Positions 15,884-21,238 of a stretch of 21,238 nt of DNA are shown in pieces. The notes under the pieces were generated by a model that saw only the letters and a program-made list of their open reading frames with translations, searched no databases and was not told the DNA's origin. The translations under genes and the position numbers were made by a program. Where the stretch lies: NCBI GenBank assembly GCA_910585825.1, contig CAJUEY010000042.1:1-21238 (forward strand), written 5' to 3'. The DNA is from an uncultured Lachnospiraceae bacterium (GTDB lineage Bacteria > Bacillota > Clostridia > Lachnospirales > Lachnospiraceae). The first letter of the stretch is position 1; every line of letters begins with the position of its first letter.

Positions 15884-17185
15884 TTAATACAGATGCCTCT
15901 TATCTACCACCCGGACTGCCTTGCCCTCGCTTCTTGTGATTGTCTTAGGCTCTACAACTTTGACGTCTACTTTAATTCCCAGCATGGATTTTAATCCCGC
16001 CACAAGCTTCTTTTCTCTTTCTTCGATTGTCATTGTGGGATTTTCCGCCATTTCCGGCGTCAGCTCTACCTGAACTTCAATGGTATCGTTATTACCCACA
16101 CGGTCCACAACAATCTGGTAATTTGCCTGATATCCCTGATTCAAAAGAACTGCTTCAATCTGAGACGGCCATACGTTGACGCCTTTAACAATCATCATAT
16201 CGTCGCTTCTTCCCTTCGGCTTCATCATACGCACATGAGTACGTCCGCAGGAGCACTTCTTTCTGGTCAGACGGCAGAGATCACGGGTGCGGTAACGCAT
16301 CAATGGAAAGGCTTTTTTGGTAATACAGGTAAATACCAGCTCGCCCACTTCTCCCTCCGGAAGTACTTCCCCTGTATCCGGATTGATGATTTCTGCTATA
16401 AAATGATCTTCCTGGATATGCATTCCAGCCTGCTCCTCACATTCAAAGGAAACGCCGGGGCCTGAAATTTCTGTCAGTCCGTAAATATCATATGCCTTAA
16501 TTCCCAAAGATTCTTCAATATTATGACGCATCTCCTCTGTCCATGGCTCTGCGCCGAAAATTCCCGCTTTTAATTTAATCTTGTCTTTTAATCCTTTTTC
16601 GTTTACGGCTTCTCCCAGATTTGCAGCATAGGAAGGCGTACAGCAAAGAATCGTAGAACCTAAGTCTGTCATAAACTGCAACTGCCGTTCTGTATTTCCG
16701 GAAGACATCGGGAGAGTCAGACAGCCGACTTTATGGGAGCCGCCGTTTAATCCCGGACCTCCGGTGAAAAGCCCGTATCCGTAGCAGACATGGCAGACAT
16801 CTTCTTTGGTTCCGCCTGCAGCAACGATTGCCCTTGCACAGCACTCATCCCACAAATCAATATCTTCCTGGGTATAAAATGCAACGACGCGCCGTCCTGT
16901 TGTTCCACTGGTAGACTGGATACGTACGCAGTCTTCTAAGGGTACTGCCAAAAGTCCATACGGATACTGGTCGCGAAGGTCATCCTTTGTAATAAACGGG
17001 AGCTTGCGCAGATCTTCAATTCCCTTGACATCTTCCGGTTTCACACCCGCTTCATCCATCTTGTCATGGTAAAACTTTACATTGTCATAAACAAACTGTA
17101 CCTGTTTTACCAGTCTTTCACTCTGGAGCGCCTGAAGTTCTTTCACCGGCATGGTTTCGATTTCTGGCTGATAATAATTTTTCAT
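15884..17185 (-). CDS. paaK: phenylacetate-CoA ligase-type acyl-CoA synthetase
   Basis: This adenylate-forming enzyme joins aryl acids such as phenylacetate or indoleacetate to CoA with ATP, or may run towards ATP formation. Motifs are the phosphate loop STSGTTGRR (91-99), YGLTE (235-239), RYRTRD (297-302) and the hinge/C-terminal segment GRSDDMMIVKGVNVWPSQIE (325-344). C304, C311 and C313 form a Cys cluster. The length of 433 residues is standard for PaaK. The ATG has AAGGAAGGAT upstream. It is the third gene of the ior operon, 40 nt after iorB, a linkage also known in archaea and other anaerobes, supporting an aryl-acetyl-CoA substrate. No aerobic paa genes are present, so the classical aerobic phenylacetate pathway is not implied. 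Confidence 0.9.
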   Translation of the reverse strand: MKNYYQPEIETMPVKELQALQSERLVKQVQFVYDNVKFYHDKMDEAGVKPEDVKGIEDLRKLPFITKDDLRDQYPYGLLAVPLEDCVRIQSTSGTTGRRVVAFYTQEDIDLWDECCARAIVAAGGTKEDVCHVCYGYGLFTGGPGLNGGSHKVGCLTLPMSSGNTERQLQFMTDLGSTILCCTPSYAANLGEAVNEKGLKDKIKLKAGIFGAEPWTEEMRHNIEESLGIKAYDIYGLTEISGPGVSFECEEQAGMHIQEDHFIAEIINPDTGEVLPEGEVGELVFTCITKKAFPLMRYRTRDLCRLTRKKCSCGRTHVRMMKPKGRSDDMMIVKGVNVWPSQIEAVLLNQGYQANYQIVVDRVGNNDTIEVQVELTPEMAENPTMTIEEREKKLVAGLKSMLGIKVDVKVVEPKTITRSEGKAVRVVDKRHLY

Positions 17186-17225
17186 TTTTTCTATCCTTCC
17201 TTTATTCTTTCATTGGTTTCTGCAA

Positions 17226-17798
17226 TTATGCATCCCCTCGTCCTAACAGAAACGCTTTTTGGTTCATATCTGCAAATTTAGCCGGTACACACGCTTCTAT
17301 GGCTTTCTGCCATTTTTCCAGCGGAATATCAAAATATCTGGACAAACGCCCCATTAACACCAGATTCACTGCTTTAGAGGAACCCGCTTCTTCGGCAAGC
17401 GTCAGACAATCCATGGCGTCAACTTGTATAGAAAGAGACTGCATTTTCTCAATGAGATTTTCCGGATAGACTGCCGCCCCCGTAATCACGGGCATGGGAT
17501 CAATTTCCTGTGTATTGACTACAATTCTGCCGCCTTCTTTTAAATACTCCACATAACGGGCAGCTTCTAATTTTTCAAAAGAAACAATAAAATCTGCTTC
17601 CCCTTTATCAATAATCGGTGAATAAACTTCTTCCCCGAATCTTACATATGTCACAACGCTTCCGCCCCGCTGGCTCATTCCATGCACTTCGGATACTTTT
17701 ACATCATAGCCCTCAGATAAAAGCAGATGTCCCAAAAGTTTGCTGGCAAGCAGGGAGCCCTGACCGCCTACGCCGACAATCATAATATTCTTTGTCAT
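17226..17798 (-). CDS. iorB: indolepyruvate:ferredoxin oxidoreductase, beta subunit
   Basis: This 190-residue subunit is of the 2-oxoacid oxidoreductase gamma-type fold. The glycine-rich GVGGQGSLLASKLLG (9-23) and the SEVHGMSQRGGSVVTYVRFG segment (about 37-56) are characteristic of IorB. With IorA it converts aryl pyruvates from aromatic amino acids into aryl-acetyl-CoA with reduction of ferredoxin. Its ATG overlaps the iorA stop by one base (TAATG), and GAGGTGCGG-like sequence in the iorA 3' end supplies the ribosome site. This tight coupling fits 1:1 subunits. Confidence 0.92.
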   Translation of the reverse strand: MTKNIMIVGVGGQGSLLASKLLGHLLLSEGYDVKVSEVHGMSQRGGSVVTYVRFGEEVYSPIIDKGEADFIVSFEKLEAARYVEYLKEGGRIVVNTQEIDPMPVITGAAVYPENLIEKMQSLSIQVDAMDCLTLAEEAGSSKAVNLVLMGRLSRYFDIPLEKWQKAIEACVPAKFADMNQKAFLLGRGDA

Positions 17799-19537
17799 TA
17801 CCGCACCTCCTCTGACTGTAATGCATCAAACCTGCATAACTGCTGACAGACGCTGCAGCCTACACACTGGGTACTGTCAATGACTGCTTTTCCATTCTTC
17901 ATACTGATTGCCGGACAGCCAAGACGCATGCAGGACTTGCAGCCCACGCAATTCTTCTCCTCTACTTTCAGAGGCGCATTGTGTTTCACATATTTCAACA
18001 GCGCGCATGGACGCCTGCTGATAATCACAGACGGCTCTTTTGCCGCAAGTTCTTCTTTGACGACTCTGTCGCATTCATCCAGCTGATAAGGATCTACGAC
18101 TGCCACACGAGAAAATCCCATGGAACGACACAGACTTTCCAAATCAATTTTTCCCGCTGGATCTCCTTTGATATTGTATCCTGTCGTTGGATTCTGCTGA
18201 TGTCCTGTCATGCCTGTAATGGAATTATCCAGAATAATTACCGTAGAATTACTCTGATTATAAGCGATATTGGCAAGACCGGTCATACCGGAATGCATAA
18301 AAGTAGAATCCCCGATGACTGCCACCGTCTTTCCTTCGCTCTCCTCCCCCAGGGCTTTATTAAAACCGTGAACGGAACTTACAGAAGCGCCCATGCACAG
18401 CGTCATTTCCATAGCATTTAACGGAGCCACCGCACCTAATGTATAGCAGCCGATATCTCCGAGCACCGTGCATTTGTTTTTGGATAATATGTAAAACAGC
18501 CCTCTGTGAGGACATCCGGCGCACATCACCGGCGGACGGTTCGGAAGGGTCTCGCCAAGACTTTTGAATGCCGGAACTTTTTCTCCAAGCTTTGCTGCAA
18601 TCAGGTTCTGAGAATATTCTCCTTCCAGCGGAAGAACGTCTTTTCCTGTTACGGCAAGTCCCAGCGCCTTACAGTGATTTTCAATAATCGGGTCCAATTC
18701 TTCTACAATTACCAGCCTGTCTACTTTTGAGGCAAAATCAAGAATCAGTTTTTGGGGAAGGGGATGAATTAAGCCCAGCTTTAAAATACTGGCATTTTTT
18801 CCGAATACTTCTTTTACATATTGATAACTTGTAGAAGAAGTGATAATGCCAAGTTTTGTATCTCCCATTTCCACACGGTTAAATTCACAATTTTCAGCGT
18901 ATTCCGTCAGCTTACGGGTACGCTCTTCTACAATGGGATGACGGCGGATTGCATTTCCAGGCATCATCACATATTTGGCAATATTTTTTTCATAAGGAAC
19001 GGGTTTTTGCTCTGTCCGCTCTCCTGTATCCACAATGCTCTGGGAATGCGCAACACGGGTGCACATTTTGATAATGACCGGCGTGTCAAATTCCTCGGAA
19101 AGTTCAAATGCTTTTTTGGCAAATTCATATGCCTCTCTGGAATCCGACGGCTCTAACATCGGGATTTTTGATGCAATTGCATGGTGTCTGGAATCCTGTT
19201 CATTCTGCGAAGAATGCATTCCGGCATCATCCGCCACACAGATTACCATTCCTGCATTGACTCCTGTATAAGAACAGGTAAATAAAGGATCTGCCGCAAC
19301 GTTTAAACCGACATGTTTCATTCCGCAAAAACTTCTCTTGCCCGCCAAAGACGAGCCGAATGCAACTTCCATTGCCACTTTCTCATTCGGAGCCCATTCG
19401 CAGTATATTTCATCATACTTCGCGGCCTCTTCTGTAACTTCTGTACTCGGCGTTCCCGGATAACTGGATACTACAGCGCATCCGGCCTCATACAATCCTC
19501 TTGCCAAGGCTTTATTGCCTAACATTAATTGTCTCAT
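17798..19537 (-). CDS. iorA: indolepyruvate:ferredoxin oxidoreductase, alpha subunit
   Basis: This 579-residue catalytic subunit contains both TPP domains and the iron-sulfur domain. An N-terminal pyrimidine domain carries SYPGTPSTEV (25-34) and WAPNEKVA (48-55). The CAGCPHRG stretch (339-346) precedes the TPP pyrophosphate motif GDS (409-411) with LDN (436-438). The C-terminal ferredoxin domain has C530, C533, C536, C541 (CxxCxxCx4CP) and C558, C561, C564, C568 (CxxCxxCxxxC, followed by Arg rather than Pro). The ATG at 19537 has AAAGGATG upstream. It is the first gene of iorA-iorB-paaK, transcribed from the promoter at 19629-19657 through a leader holding a dispersed repeat. Substrates are probably indole-, phenyl- or hydroxyphenylpyruvate. 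Confidence 0.94.
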   Translation of the reverse strand: MRQLMLGNKALARGLYEAGCAVVSSYPGTPSTEVTEEAAKYDEIYCEWAPNEKVAMEVAFGSSLAGKRSFCGMKHVGLNVAADPLFTCSYTGVNAGMVICVADDAGMHSSQNEQDSRHHAIASKIPMLEPSDSREAYEFAKKAFELSEEFDTPVIIKMCTRVAHSQSIVDTGERTEQKPVPYEKNIAKYVMMPGNAIRRHPIVEERTRKLTEYAENCEFNRVEMGDTKLGIITSSTSYQYVKEVFGKNASILKLGLIHPLPQKLILDFASKVDRLVIVEELDPIIENHCKALGLAVTGKDVLPLEGEYSQNLIAAKLGEKVPAFKSLGETLPNRPPVMCAGCPHRGLFYILSKNKCTVLGDIGCYTLGAVAPLNAMEMTLCMGASVSSVHGFNKALGEESEGKTVAVIGDSTFMHSGMTGLANIAYNQSNSTVIILDNSITGMTGHQQNPTTGYNIKGDPAGKIDLESLCRSMGFSRVAVVDPYQLDECDRVVKEELAAKEPSVIISRRPCALLKYVKHNAPLKVEEKNCVGCKSCMRLGCPAISMKNGKAVIDSTQCVGCSVCQQLCRFDALQSEEVR

Positions 19538-19559
19538 AGTGACATCCTTTCTTTATTAT

Positions 19560-19602
19560 TGTGCTGATTTTCAGCGCATTAAGGGATACCCGAAGGGTGT
19601 TT
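19560..19602. repeat. second copy of the dispersed two-hairpin repeat, in the iorA leader
   Basis: 19572-19602 matches 71-101 at 28 of 31 positions in the same orientation. The first hairpin is TGTGCTGA (19560-19567), loop TTT, TCAGCGCA (19571-19578); the second is ATACCC (19586-19591), loop GAA, GGGTGT (19595-19600). Both stems contain T.G pairs that favour plus-strand RNA, and a T-rich tract (19601-19614) follows on the plus strand, like a terminator. It lies between the iorA promoter and its ribosome binding site, so it is transcribed as part of the iorA leader in the antisense sense. Confidence 0.75.
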
Positions 19603-19628
19603 TCCTCTTTTTTTACACATTATACTTC

Positions 19629-19657
19629 ATAATACCACAATACTCTGTATATTTCAA
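19629..19657 (-). promoter_or_regulatory. sigma-A promoter of the iorA-iorB-paaK operon
   Basis: On the minus strand TTGAAA (19657-19652) and TATTAT (19634-19629) are exactly 17 bp apart. The start would be near 19622, with a leader of about 85 nt. A perfect 10-bp palindrome GAAACGTTTC (19684-19693) lies just upstream and resembles the centre of a catabolite-repression (cre) site, though the outer bases fit poorly. Confidence 0.75.
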
Positions 19658-19681
19658 ATTATTCTGGCAGAAAACATCCCT

Positions 19682-19851
19682 ATGAAACGTTTCGTTATTA
19701 CTGTTCACACCAGGACTTTGCATTCACTGCAAATTCCGTAAGAAAGCGAATATTAAGCCAAAAGGGAATTCAGCCCTTTGCCGCAGGCAAACTTCCAATG
19801 GGCCAAATTCCGTTACTGTGAGCGCCGCGGGAGTGAACAGCGACGTTTCAT
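19682..19851. repeat. roughly 170-bp nested inverted-repeat element, possibly structured RNA or MITE
   Basis: The outer arms pair perfectly: ATGAAACGT (19682-19690) with ACGTTTCAT (19843-19851), and CTGTTCAC (19701-19708) with GTGAACAG (19833-19840). Inside are hairpins TTTGCA/TGCAAA (19717-19733), AAAGGG/CCCTTT (19761-19779) and TTTGCC/GGCAAA (19777-19791); the last two share TTT and so exclude each other. AAATTCCGT is repeated directly at 19731 and 19805. It lies between the alcohol dehydrogenase terminator and the iorA promoter. Terminal inverted repeats without an ORF suggest a non-autonomous mobile element; the layered hairpins also allow a structured RNA. Confidence 0.6.
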
Positions 19852-19902
19852 TTATAATCAAAATCCCATGGGTGCTCTTATCTGAAAAATGATCCAAAAT
19901 TC

Positions 19903-19939
19903 TATAGGAGCCGGAAATCAAAGATTTCCGGCTCCTATA
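19903..19939 (-). terminator. terminator of the alcohol dehydrogenase gene
   Basis: A perfect 17-bp inverted repeat (19903-19919 with 19923-19939) has a 3-nt loop and a GC-rich core GGAGCCGG. It begins about 20 nt after the stop codon. On the minus strand the following bases are AGAATTTTGG, a weak T-run, but stem strength makes termination likely. Confidence 0.8.
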
Positions 19940-19959
19940 TTTCACTGTCACAATTAAAA

Positions 19960-21177
19960 TTAGAAATCTACTTCTGTATCATAATAGCAGCATTTCAGTA
20001 TTTTTTCCATTTCTTCCTGACTCGGTTGTCTTGGATTGGAGCCTGTGCATGCATCCAAAATTGCATTTGCCGCAATCTCCGGCAGTCTCTCTAAGAATAC
20101 TTCTTCCGGCACAAAGCCCTGGTCTGCCGGATAACTGTCCGGTCCGTAATTTTTAATGCAGTGCGGGATATTCAGATCGTCGTTCATCTTGCGCAGATAT
20201 GCGATCAAAAGCTCTACCTTTTCATCCGGCGTATCGCCGCCTAATCCCATAAAGTCTGCAATATCGCCGTAACGTTTTTTTGCCGTTTCATCCTTCGCAT
20301 TGTATGCAATGACTTTCGGAAGATACATAGCATTTGCCGCCCCATGAATGATATGTGCTCCGTAATCTGCGAATGCAGCGCCCGTCTTATGCGCCATAGA
20401 ATGAACAATGCCTAAAAGAGCATTGGAAAATGCCATTCCGGCAAGGCACTGTGCGTTGTGCATGGAATCTCTCTTTGCCATATCTCCGTTGTAAGAATCT
20501 ACCAGATCATTCTGGATCATCTTAATTGCATGAAGCGCCAACGGATCGGTAAAGTCACAATTTGCCGTAGACACATAGGCTTCCACTGCATGCGTCATAG
20601 CGTCCATTCCGGTATGCGCCACCAGTTTCTGAGGCATCGTCTCTGCGAGATCCGGATCTACGATCGCTACGTCCGGTGTAATTTCAAAATCTGCAATGGG
20701 ATATTTAATTCCCTTTTCATAATCGGTAATGATCGAAAAGGCAGTCACTTCGGTTGCCGTTCCGGATGTGGAGGAAATCGCACAGAAATGCGCTTTCTTC
20801 CTTAAGCTTGGAATGCCGAACACTTTACACATATCTTCAAATGTGATATCCGGATACTCGTACTTGATCCACATGGCTTTTGCCGCGTCGATCGGGGAAC
20901 CGCCGCCCATTGCAACAATCCAGTCCGGTTCAAATTTTAACATGGCTTCTGCGCCCTTCATCACCGTCTCTACCGAGGGATCAGGCTCAATGCCTTCAAA
21001 CAATTCGACTTCCATGCCCGCTTCCTTTAAATATTCGATTGCCCGGTCCAAAAATCCGAACCGTTTCATGGAACCGCCGCCGACACATATCATCGCTTTC
21101 TTTCCCCGAAAAGACTTCAGCGCCTCCAATGCTCCTTTGCCGTGATAAAGATCACGGGGTAATGTAAATCTTGCCAT
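19960..21177 (-). CDS. iron-containing alcohol dehydrogenase
   Basis: This is a 405-residue group III NAD(P)-linked alcohol dehydrogenase that interconverts aldehydes or ketones and alcohols, probably reoxidising NAD(P)H in fermentation. Visible are the nucleotide-binding GGGSPID (91-97), STSGTATEVT (136-145), and metal ligands D192 and H196 (GMDAMTH), H259 and H278, with H263 in GIVHSMAHKTG. Between H259 and H278 there are five more residues than in FucO-like enzymes (ADYGAHIIHG in place of a PHG-type end). I chose the ATG at 21177 because MARFTLPRDLYHGKG is the usual family start; an in-frame TTG at 21183 is less likely. The AGGT site is weak. It has its own terminator and no clear partner gene. 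The substrate is unknown. Confidence 0.92.
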   Translation of the reverse strand: MARFTLPRDLYHGKGALEALKSFRGKKAMICVGGGSMKRFGFLDRAIEYLKEAGMEVELFEGIEPDPSVETVMKGAEAMLKFEPDWIVAMGGGSPIDAAKAMWIKYEYPDITFEDMCKVFGIPSLRKKAHFCAISSTSGTATEVTAFSIITDYEKGIKYPIADFEITPDVAIVDPDLAETMPQKLVAHTGMDAMTHAVEAYVSTANCDFTDPLALHAIKMIQNDLVDSYNGDMAKRDSMHNAQCLAGMAFSNALLGIVHSMAHKTGAAFADYGAHIIHGAANAMYLPKVIAYNAKDETAKKRYGDIADFMGLGGDTPDEKVELLIAYLRKMNDDLNIPHCIKNYGPDSYPADQGFVPEEVFLERLPEIAANAILDACTGSNPRQPSQEEMEKILKCCYYDTEVDF

Positions 21178-21238
21178 TTTCAACTACCTGTTATGAAGTG
21201 ACCTTTGTCAAGTGTAAATTACAAAAATCACCACAAAC

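Noticed and set aside
19681..19694. cre (CcpA) site upstream of iorA
   Set aside because: Only the central AACGTT-type core fits; the outer conserved bases do not match when the CG centre is aligned, and the bases also belong to the inverted-repeat element.
19724..19951. 75-codon minus-strand ORF
   Set aside because: It starts with GTG, lacks a ribosome site and reads straight through the alcohol dehydrogenase terminator and the inverted-repeat element; its product matches no family I recognise.
21183..21211. Perfect TTGACA (minus strand) upstream of the alcohol dehydrogenase
   Set aside because: No -10 element lies at a workable distance before the start codon; the real promoter is probably beyond the window edge.

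Overview
The window looks like chromosome from an anaerobic, low-to-mid GC Firmicute, most likely a gut Lachnospiraceae-type Clostridia. The evidence is ferredoxin-linked 2-oxoacid oxidoreductases, strong AGGAGG-type ribosome binding sites, sigma-A promoters, a Gram-positive secreted protein with BspA-like leucine-rich and Ig-like (Big_2) domains, and an iron alcohol dehydrogenase of clostridial type. The genus is inferred, not shown. No rRNA, tRNA, CRISPR array, phage or transposase gene is visible. All genes are on the minus strand except a LysR regulator and a MATE transporter.

Region 1 (1-7505). A probable seven-gene minus-strand operon starts at a promoter near 7356-7384. It first encodes four-subunit pyruvate:ferredoxin oxidoreductase in the order porG-porD-porA-porB. 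It continues without a visible terminator into a leucine-rich-repeat protein, a VWA-like (DUF2201/COG3864-type) protein and a MoxR-family AAA+ ATPase. Divergent from it is a LysR-type regulator (7506-8375), the obvious candidate controller. MoxR/VWA pairs elsewhere act as chaperones or remodelling machines for metalloenzymes, so this triad may service the oxidoreductase; that is inference.

Region 2 (8403-15546). A 1062-residue secreted protein (transglutaminase-like, LRR_5, Cys-pair repeats, two Ig-like domains) has its own strong promoter and is followed after 2 nt by an RsmF-type rRNA m5C methyltransferase. Upstream lies an AraC-family regulator, divergent from a MATE-family exporter.

Region 3 (15547-21238). 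iorA-iorB-paaK form a tight operon with a clear promoter and terminator. Indolepyruvate-type ferredoxin oxidoreductase plus a phenylacetate-CoA ligase-type enzyme points to fermentation of aromatic amino acids via aryl pyruvates and aryl-acetyl-CoA. Upstream is an iron-containing alcohol dehydrogenase with its own terminator.

The most interesting non-coding content is a dispersed two-hairpin repeat (near 52-131 and again at 19560-19602, inside the iorA leader), a roughly 170-bp nested inverted-repeat element at 19682-19851, and direct repeats sitting on the -35 regions of the porG and surface-protein promoters.
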